Shown: in pieces, positions 56,195 to 64,000 of the stretch
Layout of the letters: each line of letters opens with the position of its first letter
Numbering within the stretch: position 1 is the stretch's first letter
Assembly (NCBI RefSeq): GCF_000297395.2
Contig: NZ_HF570108.1
Coordinates: forward strand, 6,965,837 to 7,029,836
Reading direction: 5' to 3'
Source of the DNA: Micromonospora lupini str. Lupac 08
Lineage (GTDB): Bacteria; Actinomycetota; Actinomycetes; Mycobacteriales; Micromonosporaceae
DNA: 64,000 bases
Notes under the pieces: model-generated
Told to the model about the DNA's origin: nothing
Databases searched by the model: none
The model's input: only the letters and a program-made list of their open reading frames with translations
Translations under genes and position numbers: made by a program

Positions 56195-57676
56195 TGTGGC
56201 GGCGGGCATCGAGTGACAGGGCTGCGACGGCGGGGCCGCCCGGGGCGGGCGGTGCACAAGCACGAGGGCCAGCACCGCGCCGGCCAGCAGCAGCCCCGCA
56301 CACCAGGCCAGCGCTCCCCGGAACGCGTCGGTCAGCTCGGTCTTCTGCTCGTACCCGCCGCCGGAGAGGCCGACAAGCAGCGGCAGCGCGGCCACCGCGA
56401 GCAGACCGCCGGCACGGGACGCGGCGTTGTTGAAGCCGCTGGCCACCCCGGAGAACCGGTCCTCGACGGCCGCGAGCACCGAGGCGGTCAGCGGCGCCAC
56501 CACCAGGGTCAGTCCGAGGCCGAAGAGCAGCACGCCGGGCAGCACGTCGGTCCAGTACGACGCGCCCGGGCCGACGCCGCGCAGCAGCAGCAGACCGACG
56601 GCGGCCACCACCGGCCCGACGGCCAGCGGCAGCCGAGGGCCGATCCGCGCCGACAGCGCGCCCGCCCGCGCCGACCCGACGAGCAGCAGCACCGTCATCG
56701 GCAGCAGCGCGATCCCGGTGCGGAAGGCCGACCACTCGACCACGTTCTGCAGGTAGACGGCGAAGAAGAACGTGAACCCGTTGAGCGCCGCGTAGACCAC
56801 GACGGTGAAGATGTTCAGGACGGAGAAGAGCCGGCTGCCGAACAGCCCGGTGGGCAGCATCGCCGTGTCGCCGCGCCGCCGTTCCACGAGCACGAAGGCC
56901 ACCGCGGCAAGCACCCCGACCAGCGCGGCGATCAGCACCGACGCCGAGGCGAAGCCCCGCGCGGGCGCGTCGATCAGGGCGTACGTGACACCGGCGAGCG
57001 CGAGCGCGCCGAGCAGCGCCCCGGCCACGTCGAACCGGCGTCGCGTCCGGCCCGGCCCGTGCGTCCGGGAGGCGTTCTCGTCCCGGCTCTCCGGCACCCA
57101 GCGGGCGGTGGCAAGCACCACAAGCACGGCGATCGGCACGTTCAGGAAGAAGATCCACCGCCACGACAGCGCGTCGATCAGCCAGCCACCGAGGAACGGG
57201 CCCAGCGCGGTGGACACACCGGACAACCCGGCCCAGGCGCCGATCGCCTTTCCCCGGTCGTCCGGGTGAAAGCTGGCCTGGAGCACCGACAGGGAACCCG
57301 GGGTGAGCAGTGCCCCGCCGGCGCCCTGGAGGAACCGGGCCCCGATCAGCCAACCGGTGCCCTGGGACAGCCCGCACAGCACCGACGCCAGGGTGAACCA
57401 CACCACCCCGATCAGGAAGACCCGTCGTCGGCCGAAGCGGTCCCCGAGCGCCCCGCCGAGCAGCACGAACGCCGCCAGCATCAGCAGGTAGCCGTTCACG
57501 GTCCACTGGAGATCGGCCACGTCGGCCCCGAGATCCTGGCCGAGTTTCGGCAGCGCCACGTTGACGACTGTGCTGTCGAGGAAGACCATGCCGGAGGCGA
57601 GCACCGCGGCGAGCAGCGTCCCCCGGCCGGCGGCGGTGCCCATTCTAAGAGCGGGCGACGGTACGGCAGTGGTCAT
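56183..57676 (-). CDS. DHA2-family (EmrB/QacA-like) MFS drug exporter
   Basis: A 497-residue, 14-helix transporter. ATG 57676 begins MTTAVPSPALRMG. Signature blocks of the DHA2 group: VLASGMVFLDSTVVNVALPK, LQWTVNGYLLMLAAFVLLGG (TM2), motif A GDRFGRRRVFLIG, GARFLQGAGGALLTPGSLSV and motif C ALGPFLGGWLIDALSWRWIF. These are proton-driven antiporters for hydrophobic or cationic drugs. Its promoter is divergent from the HNH-nuclease gene. No TetR beside it. Confidence 0.88.
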   Translation of the reverse strand: MTTAVPSPALRMGTAAGRGTLLAAVLASGMVFLDSTVVNVALPKLGQDLGADVADLQWTVNGYLLMLAAFVLLGGALGDRFGRRRVFLIGVVWFTLASVLCGLSQGTGWLIGARFLQGAGGALLTPGSLSVLQASFHPDDRGKAIGAWAGLSGVSTALGPFLGGWLIDALSWRWIFFLNVPIAVLVVLATARWVPESRDENASRTHGPGRTRRRFDVAGALLGALALAGVTYALIDAPARGFASASVLIAALVGVLAAVAFVLVERRRGDTAMLPTGLFGSRLFSVLNIFTVVVYAALNGFTFFFAVYLQNVVEWSAFRTGIALLPMTVLLLVGSARAGALSARIGPRLPLAVGPVVAAVGLLLLRGVGPGASYWTDVLPGVLLFGLGLTLVVAPLTASVLAAVEDRFSGVASGFNNAASRAGGLLAVAALPLLVGLSGGGYEQKTELTDAFRGALAWCAGLLLAGAVLALVLVHRPPRAAPPSQPCHSMPAATPPR

Positions 57677-57783
57677 CTCACCAATCTGCCTTGCAGGATG
57701 TGGGAGACGCCACGAAACGCCGAAACCGTGCCCGGGTACTGTGCGCAATCGCCGGGAGCCCGCAAGCTGGAGAGGTGTCGTCT

Positions 57784-58425
57784 GTGCGTACCAGATCAGG
57801 ACCGCGCGCGGCGGTGACCGCGCTCGTCGCGGCGCTGGCGCTCGGCGTAGCCGGTTGCGTCCCTCCGGACGAGACGGGAACGCCGCCGCCACCGACGGAC
57901 GGCGGCAACGCGGCGCAGCAGTTGGGCCAGTTGACAGTCGCCACCGCCGGCTCGATGAAGGGCTACAGCCGCGAGCACTTCCCGCACTGGCGGAACACCG
58001 GGAAGAACTGCGACGTGCGGGACAGCATCCTGCAACGCGACGGCAAGGACGTGAAGCTGTCCGGTTGCAACGTCGTCGGCGGTCGCTGGGAGAGCGCGTA
58101 CGACGGCCGCAGTGCCACCGATCCCTCCGACGTGGACATCGACCACATGGTGCCGTTGGCCAACGCGTGGCGCTCGGGCGCCGACGAGTGGGACGACGCG
58201 AAGCGCGGCGACTTCGCCAACGACACGACCCGGCCGCAGCTCCTCGCGGTTTCCGCGTCCTCCAATCGGGCAAAGGGTGACCAGGACCCGTCCCAGTGGA
58301 AACCGGCGAACCGGTCGTACTGGTGCCAGTACGCCAAAGACTGGGTGACGGTCAAGCACCACTGGCGGCTGACGGTGACAAGTGCCGAGAAGGCCGCCCT
58401 GACCGACATGCTGGAGGGCTGCTGA
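57784..58425 (+). CDS. Secreted HNH-family nuclease lipoprotein (DUF1524-like)
   Basis: A 213-residue lipoprotein. GTG 57784 is preceded by GGAGAGG. The signal ends LGVAGC, so Cys25 is the anchor, followed by a Pro/Thr tether. The nuclease domain (about 60-210): YSREHFPHWRNTGKNCDVRD, the HNH core DIDHMVPLANAWRSGADEW with Asp120-His121, then TRPQLLAVSASSNRAKGDQD (the Asn/His region) and WCQYAKDWVTVKHHWRL. Several cysteines could form disulfides, as expected outside the cell. Possible jobs are nutrient DNA degradation or DNA processing. Translationally coupled to the next gene (TGATG overlap). Confidence 0.87.
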   Translation: MRTRSGPRAAVTALVAALALGVAGCVPPDETGTPPPPTDGGNAAQQLGQLTVATAGSMKGYSREHFPHWRNTGKNCDVRDSILQRDGKDVKLSGCNVVGGRWESAYDGRSATDPSDVDIDHMVPLANAWRSGADEWDDAKRGDFANDTTRPQLLAVSASSNRAKGDQDPSQWKPANRSYWCQYAKDWVTVKHHWRLTVTSAEKAALTDMLEGC

Positions 58426-58817
58426 TGAGCGAGGGAGCCGTGACAGGCGGCGAGGCGAAAGGTGACACAGGCCCGGCCGCCGCGGGCATGACCGCGGATG
58501 GCAGCGCCGAACCCTCGGCCGCGGTGCCGGGGGCCGGCATGGTCGCGGACTCCGACGGCGCCGGTGGCGCGCAGAGCCGCACTGCCGACATCGTGCCCGG
58601 TCCGGGTGGGGTGATGACCGACGAGGTCGGGGTGGTCACCGGCGAGTTGACCCTCCGCACCGAGTACGCCGACGGCAAGGTCACGCTGCGGGTCCAGTAC
58701 AAGGATGCGGACGAGTGGTACGCGGTGACCGGCGGCTCGGTCCCGCTCGCCGACCCGGCGGGGCTGGACGCGGTGCACGCCGTGGCGGTGGCCCTGCTGC
58801 ACCGCCCGGAGGGCTGA
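58425..58817 (+). CDS. Small protein coupled to the nuclease gene
   Basis: A 130-residue protein without signal peptide whose ATG shares a base with the nuclease stop. The first ~60 residues are Gly/Ala/Thr-rich and probably disordered. Residues 65-130 look like a small beta domain plus helix: GELTLRTEYADGKVTLRVQY, DEWYAVTGGSVPLADPAGLD, AVHAVAVALLHRPEG. Coupling suggests functional linkage with the nuclease, for instance as a cytosolic guard, but there is no family evidence. It ends before a strong terminator. Confidence 0.6.
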   Translation: MSEGAVTGGEAKGDTGPAAAGMTADGSAEPSAAVPGAGMVADSDGAGGAQSRTADIVPGPGGVMTDEVGVVTGELTLRTEYADGKVTLRVQYKDADEWYAVTGGSVPLADPAGLDAVHAVAVALLHRPEG

Positions 58818-58848
58818 CACCACAGCCGGCACCGTCGACCCGTGCTGC

Positions 58849-58885
58849 AACCGGGGGCCGTCCTGTGACAGGACGGCCCCCGGTT
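58849..58885. terminator. Strong terminator between convergent operons
   Basis: A perfect 17-base stem AACCGGGGGCCGTCCTG (58849-58865) / 58869-58885 with a 3-base loop TGA, 31 bases after the small gene. It lies between it and the convergent ABC-transporter operon. Confidence 0.88.
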
Positions 58886-58919
58886 GGCGTCACGGCGCCG
58901 CGATCACCTCACTGTCGCA

Positions 58920-60016
<1,097 letters not shown>

Positions 60017-60020
<4 letters not shown>

Positions 60021-61003
60021 CGGACCGTCACCTCCTCGGAAACGGGGTTGTTGCAGCGCAGGTCGCCGCCGGTGGCGGTGGGCTCGAGCGGCGGCGGCCC
60101 CTCCAGGCACGCGTCCACGACGTTGTCGCAGCGCGGGGCGAACGCGCACCCCTCGGTCCACGGGATGTTGTCGGAGACCGACCCACGGATCGCGTGCAGC
60201 CGCTCACCGCGCGGGGAGTCCAGCCGTGGCACCGAGTTGAGCAGTCCATGGGTGTACGGGTGCCGGGCGTGCGCGAACAGCTCGTGCCGTCGGGCCCGCT
60301 CCACGACCTTGCCGCCGTAGAGCACGTTGACGGTGTCACAGAGGCCGGCCACCACGCCCAGGTCGTGCGTGATCATCACGAGCGCGGTGCCAGTGTCGTC
60401 GACCAACTGCTTGAGCAGGGTGAGGATCTGCGCCTGAATGGTCACGTCGAGCGCGGTGGTCGGCTCGTCGGCGATCAGCAGTCGGGGCTTGCAGGCCAGG
60501 GCGATGGCGATAAGCGCGCGCTGGCGCATCCCGCCGGAGATCTGGTGCGGGTACTCGCTGAGGCGCCGTTGCGGGTCGGGAATCCCGACGGCGTCGAGCA
60601 GGTCCCGCGCCTCCCGTAGCGCCTGCTTGCGGTCCCGGCCCTGGTGGCGTTCCAGCACCTCGGCCACCTGGACGCCGATCGGGATGACCGGGTTCAACGA
60701 CGACAGCGGGTCCTGGAAGATCATGCTGATCTCGCGGCCGCGCCTGTCGCGCATGTCGTTCGGTCGCAGCTTCAGCAGGTCGGTGCCGTCGAAGAGCACC
60801 TCGCCGCCGACCTTGTTGCCCCGCTTGGGCAGCAGGCCCATGATGGCCAGGCTGGTCACGCTCTTGCCGCAGCCGGACTCGCCGACCAGGCCGACGGTCT
60901 GGCCCGGCTCCACGGTGAAGCTGACCTTGTCGACGGCGGTGAAGGGCCGCTCGCCCCGCCGCTGGAACACGACGCTCAGGTCTCGGACGTCGAGCAGGCT
61001 CAT
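60017..61003 (-). CDS. dppD: Dipeptide/oligopeptide ABC transporter ATP-binding protein (DppD-like)
   Basis: A 328-residue ATPase. Walker [22 protein letters not shown]-loop [20 protein letters not shown], signature [20 protein letters not shown], Walker [22 protein letters not shown]-loop [15 protein letters not shown]-terminal extension [20 protein letters not shown] with the family's cysteines. It forms the heterodimeric motor with DppF. There is a 55-base gap to the preceding permease gene and a 4-base overlap with dppF. Confidence 0.92.
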
Positions 61004-61058
61004 CGGGTCACTTCCTCTCGCCGACTCACGCCGGCAGTGCTGATTGCGCCCACCGCGG

Positions 61059-62108
61059 TCACCGCCGGTTCTTCGGGTCGATCGCCTCGCGCATCGCCTC
61101 ACCCAGCAGGGTGAAGCCGAGCGCGACCACGATGATCGCGAGCGCCGGGTAGTACGCCAGCTCCGGGCGGACCTCGAAGTAGCGCTGACCGTCCACGCCG
61201 AGCATCAGGCCCCACTCGGCCCGGTTGATGTCCGGGTCACCGAGACCCAGGAAGGAGAGCGCCGCGGCGTCCAGAATGGCCACCGCGAAGGTGAGGGTGG
61301 CCTGCACGATCACGGCGGTCAGCGAGTTGGGCAGCATGTGCCGCAGCACGATGTTGCGCTCCTTGACGCCGAGCGCGCGGGCGGCGAGCACGTGGTCGCT
61401 CTCCCGCTGGGCCAGCATCGAGCCGCGCAGCAGTCGGGCGAAGATCGGCACGCTCACGATGGCCACCGCGAAGATGACTGTCCACTGGCTCGACCGGCTG
61501 GCCATCGCGACCAGGGTGATCGCCAGCAGCAGGCTCGGCAGGGCCAGCATCACGTCGGTGAGGCGCATCAGGACGACGTCGACCCAGCCACCGAAGGCAC
61601 CGGCGATCGCGCCGATCAGCACGCCGAGGGAGAGACCGATCAGGGTGGCGAGCACACCGACGAACAGGGTCTGCCGCGCCCCGTAGATCATCCGGGACAG
61701 GAAGTCCCGGCCGAGCGGGTCGGAGCCGAACGGGTGCCCGGCGGTGGCGCCCGGGATGCTGTCCACCGTGAGGTTCTTCGTCAGTTCGTCGAAGCGCTGC
61801 ACCGGATCGTGCGGGGCGATCAGCGGGGCGAAGATCGCCACCAGGATGAACAGTCCGACGATGCTGGCACCGACGATGGCGACCGGGTTGCGCCGCAGCC
61901 GGCGTACGGCGTCACGGACGAGGCTGACGCCGCCCCGGTCGGATGCGCTGGCCCGGGCCAGCTCGTCCAGCCGCGCCTTCTTGCGGTCGCCGAGCACGCC
62001 GATGCTGCGCTCGCTCATGCCGGGGCGAGGCTTGTCGTCCCCGCTGCCGGGCTTGTCGTTCCCGCTGCGGGGCGTCGGCGCTCCGGCCTGGGTGATGGGG
62101 TCACTCAT
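61059..62108 (-). CDS. dppC: Dipeptide/oligopeptide ABC transporter permease (DppC-like)
   Basis: A 349-residue inner-membrane permease. The N-terminal ~70 residues are a polar extension with internal NDKPGSGDDKPRPG repeat-like bits, longer than usual. The first helix (NPVAIVGASIVGLFILVAIF) precedes the OppC_N block APHDPVQRF... HPFGSDPLGRDFLSRMIYGA. The permease core of five helices includes the EAA loop LAARALGVKERNIVLRHMLP, where the ATPase docks. ATGA overlap with dppB. Confidence 0.92.
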   Translation of the reverse strand: MSDPITQAGAPTPRSGNDKPGSGDDKPRPGMSERSIGVLGDRKKARLDELARASASDRGGVSLVRDAVRRLRRNPVAIVGASIVGLFILVAIFAPLIAPHDPVQRFDELTKNLTVDSIPGATAGHPFGSDPLGRDFLSRMIYGARQTLFVGVLATLIGLSLGVLIGAIAGAFGGWVDVVLMRLTDVMLALPSLLLAITLVAMASRSSQWTVIFAVAIVSVPIFARLLRGSMLAQRESDHVLAARALGVKERNIVLRHMLPNSLTAVIVQATLTFAVAILDAAALSFLGLGDPDINRAEWGLMLGVDGQRYFEVRPELAYYPALAIIVVALGFTLLGEAMREAIDPKNRR

Positions 62109-63112
62109 CGCACACGCACCCTGGGGTCGATGAAGGCGTAGGAGAGGTCGACCAGCAGGTTGACCACCACGAAGACCAGCGCCGCGAGCAGGATGATCGC
62201 CTGGAGCACCGGGTAGTCCCGGCCGCCGGTGATCGAGTCCGTGATCAGCGTGCCGAGGCCGCCCCAGTTGTAGACCTTCTCGGTGAGCACCGCACCAGAG
62301 AGGAGCGCGCCGGTCTGCAGGCCGATGGTGGTGACCACCGGTAGCAGCGCGTTGCGCAGGATGTGGCGGCCACGGATGGTGCGGTGCCGCAGGCCCTTGG
62401 CCTCGGCGGTCCGCACGTAGTCCTCGTTCAGGACGTCGAGCACGCTGGCCCGGGTGATCCGCACGATCACCGCCAGCGGGATGGTGGCGAGGGTGATCGC
62501 GGGCAGGATCAGATGCCACAGCGCGTCGGCGCTGGCGTCGAACTCCCGGGTGAGCAGCCCGTCGAGCACGAAGAATCCGGTGACGTGGGTGTTGTCCAGA
62601 CCGGTGGTGAGCCGCCCGGACGGCGGGAACCAGTGGATGTTCTGCGTGAAGACGTCCTTGAGCAGGTAGCCCAGGAAGAAGATCGGGATGGAGATGCCGA
62701 GCAGGGTGCCGGCGATGGTGAGGTTGTCCAGCGAGCGCCCGCGCCAGCGAGCGGCGAGGTAGCCGAGCGGCACCCCGAGGCCGACCGCGATGATCATCGC
62801 GGCGAGGGCCAACTCGATGGTGGCCGGGAAGGCGCGGCTGATGACCTCGGTGACCGGGTCACCGGTCCGGATCGAGTTGCCGAAGTCGCCGGTGACGACT
62901 CGCTGCATGAACTTGCCGTACTGCACCAGGATCGGCTGGTCGTAGCCGAGCGCCTTGGTCAACAGGACGCGACGCTCGGGCGTGGCCCGCTCGCCGAGCA
63001 GCGCCTCGACGGGGCCACCGGGCAGGTTCCGCAGCCAGATGAAGATCAGCGCCGACAGCGCTATGAGGGTCACCACCAGCTGCAACAGGCGGCGAACTAT
63101 GACTCGCAACAT
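62105..63112 (-). CDS. dppB: Dipeptide/oligopeptide ABC transporter permease (DppB-like)
   Basis: A 335-residue permease. The first helix is RLLQLVVTLIALSALIFIWL. The periplasmic loop has GGPVEALLGERATPERRVLL and YDQPILVQYGKFMQRVVTGD, both typical of DppB. There are five further helices, with the EAA loop YVRTAEAKGLRHRTIRGRHI and end LSYAFIDPRVRVR. A GC-rich hairpin separates it from the binding-protein gene upstream. Confidence 0.93.
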   Translation of the reverse strand: MLRVIVRRLLQLVVTLIALSALIFIWLRNLPGGPVEALLGERATPERRVLLTKALGYDQPILVQYGKFMQRVVTGDFGNSIRTGDPVTEVISRAFPATIELALAAMIIAVGLGVPLGYLAARWRGRSLDNLTIAGTLLGISIPIFFLGYLLKDVFTQNIHWFPPSGRLTTGLDNTHVTGFFVLDGLLTREFDASADALWHLILPAITLATIPLAVIVRITRASVLDVLNEDYVRTAEAKGLRHRTIRGRHILRNALLPVVTTIGLQTGALLSGAVLTEKVYNWGGLGTLITDSITGGRDYPVLQAIILLAALVFVVVNLLVDLSYAFIDPRVRVR

Positions 63113-63143
63113 CTCTCACACACCAGACTCTCGATGAATCGCG

Positions 63144-63184
63144 GATCGGCCCGGGCCGGGAGGAACCCCGGACCCGGGCCGATC
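63144..63184 (-). terminator. Attenuating hairpin between dppA-like and dppB-like genes
   Basis: GATCGGCCCGGGCCGGG (63144-63160) pairs with 63166-63184 apart from one C/T mismatch and a length difference, closing AGGAA. It is placed after the binding-protein gene and before the permease genes, the position where such operons lower expression of the membrane components relative to the binding protein. Confidence 0.65.
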
Positions 63185-63210
63185 ACGCCTACGGCGTCAG
63201 CCGACAAACG

Positions 63211-64000
63211 TCACTTGCCGACGCTTACCGTGTTGAATCGCTCGTCGGTCAGCGGGCTGGCCACCATGCCCTTGACATCCTTGGTGACGACGATGGCCGG
63301 CGGGGCGTGCCAGAGCGGCACGGCCGGCAGCCACTTCGCGGCGATGTCCCGGTTGACCTGCTCCCAGGCCGCCTTCTTGCCAGCGTCGTCGACGGTGGCG
63401 TCGGCCTTGGTGATCGCCTCGAACATCTCGGTCATCGACTGGTCGCCGAACTCGACCTTGGCGCGGCCGAAGAACGTGCCGACGAAGTTGCCCGGGTCGT
63501 TGTAGTCACCGGTCCAGCCGAGGATGTGCAGGTCCTGCTTGCCGAACTGCTGCACGTCGTCCTTGAAGCCACCGTTCCACGGGCGGGGCACACCGTTGAC
63601 CTTGATGCCCACGGCCTGGAGGTCGTTGGCGAGGACGGTGAAGATCTCCTGCGGGTTCGGCATGTACGGCCGGGAGACGTCCGGCGGGTAGTAGAAGTTC
63701 AGCGTCAGACCCTCGGCACCGGCATCCTTGAGGAGCTGCTTGGCCTTGTCCGGGTTGTACTCGTACTTCTGCACGTCCGGGGCGTAGCCGAGCACGGTGT
63801 CCGGCATGAACTCGTCGGCGACCTTGGCGCCACCCGGGCCCTTGGTCTGCACCAGCTGCTGGCGGTTGAGCGCGTAGGCGATCGCCTGGCGCACCCGCAG
63901 GTCCTTGAGCTTCGGGTTCTTCTGGTTGAGGCCCAGGTAGAGGACGTTGAACGCCGGGCGGTTGATGACCTGGAAGCCCTCGCCCTCCAGCGCCTTGCGG
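63211..64000 (-). CDS. dppA: ABC transporter substrate-binding protein (family 5, DppA-like), 5' end outside window
   Basis: The C-terminal 262 residues of a family 5 binding protein. Visible blocks: FNVLYLGLNQKNPKLKDLRV followed by RQAIAYALNRQQLVQ (the typical binding-lobe helix), YNPDKAKQLLKDAGAEGLTL, a second-lobe LNFYYPPDVSRPYMPNPQEI, DLHILGWTGDYNDPGNFVGT and AAWEQVNRDIAAKWLPAVPL. The N-terminal lipoprotein signal lies past 64000. The W-x-x-DY-DP block is shared with peptide-binding members. It is first in the visible transporter operon. Confidence 0.92.
   Translation of the reverse strand, partial: RKALEGEGFQVINRPAFNVLYLGLNQKNPKLKDLRVRQAIAYALNRQQLVQTKGPGGAKVADEFMPDTVLGYAPDVQKYEYNPDKAKQLLKDAGAEGLTLNFYYPPDVSRPYMPNPQEIFTVLANDLQAVGIKVNGVPRPWNGGFKDDVQQFGKQDLHILGWTGDYNDPGNFVGTFFGRAKVEFGDQSMTEMFEAITKADATVDDAGKKAAWEQVNRDIAAKWLPAVPLWHAPPAIVVTKDVKGMVASPLTDERFNTVSVGK

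Overview
This window is GC-rich DNA from a high-GC actinomycete, most likely a member of the Micromonosporaceae (Micromonospora-like). Supporting signs are a WhiB iron-sulfur regulator, a Crp protein close to the mycobacterial one, PadR/TetR regulators, many GTG starts, ATGA/GTGA gene overlaps, -10 hexamers a few bases ahead of start codons (leaderless mRNAs), and palindromic intergenic repeats of the kind I remember from Micromonospora genomes. From memory, the gene order nth, crp ... MBL hydrolase, RidA, small DUF4177 protein, two ArsA/GET3-like ATPases, whiB4, ponA2, metallophosphoesterase ... asd, lysC, leuA follows the M. tuberculosis block around Rv3674c-Rv3710c. Much of the window is therefore an old actinobacterial core with lineage-specific insertions.

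Layout. 1-4811: truncated nth, a CapA-like lipoprotein, CbiZ, Crp, a phosphoesterase and a P-loop kinase. 4868-14101: one seven-gene catabolic operon under a TetR regulator: a DinB/maleylpyruvate-isomerase-like protein, AtuA, an acyl-CoA dehydrogenase, biotin-dependent acyl-CoA carboxylase beta and alpha subunits, and a second acyl-CoA dehydrogenase. It resembles acyclic-terpene or branched-chain acyl-CoA degradation. 14136-20401: a PadR/membrane-protein pair, an orphan lipoprotein solute-binding protein coupled to a polytopic membrane protein, a membrane Ser/Thr kinase and a small membrane protein. 20635-25860: a soluble-adenylyl-cyclase-like protein (zinc ribbon, cyclase, AAA, TPR) coupled to an MBL hydrolase, then RidA and DUF4177. 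With crp in the same window, this suggests cAMP signalling.

26744-34664: a Pro-rich membrane protein, paired GET3/ArsA-like ATPases, WhiB, PonA2-type PBP, YqeY and a phosphoesterase. 34745-39823: tRNA-Pro(CGG), then a stretch that looks lower in GC. It holds a SUKH-like (immunity-type) protein, a sortase-anchored LPVTG protein with HxE and PC-x3-C motifs of the deaminase fold, and a large secreted multi-domain protein. This is the most unusual locus here.

39871-47749: MFS exporter, secreted 5'-nucleotidase, alpha/beta hydrolase, gamma-glutamylcyclotransferase-like protein, phosphodiesterase and a GAF-GGDEF protein. 47818-56152: asd-lysC operon, a lipoprotein, nitroreductase, ArsR-type regulator with divergent MFS, and leuA preceded by a 14-residue leader peptide with four consecutive Leu codons, so it is probably regulated by attenuation. 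56183-64000: drug-exporter-like MFS, secreted HNH nuclease lipoprotein with a coupled small gene, and a dipeptide/oligopeptide ABC transporter operon read on the minus strand and cut at the right edge.
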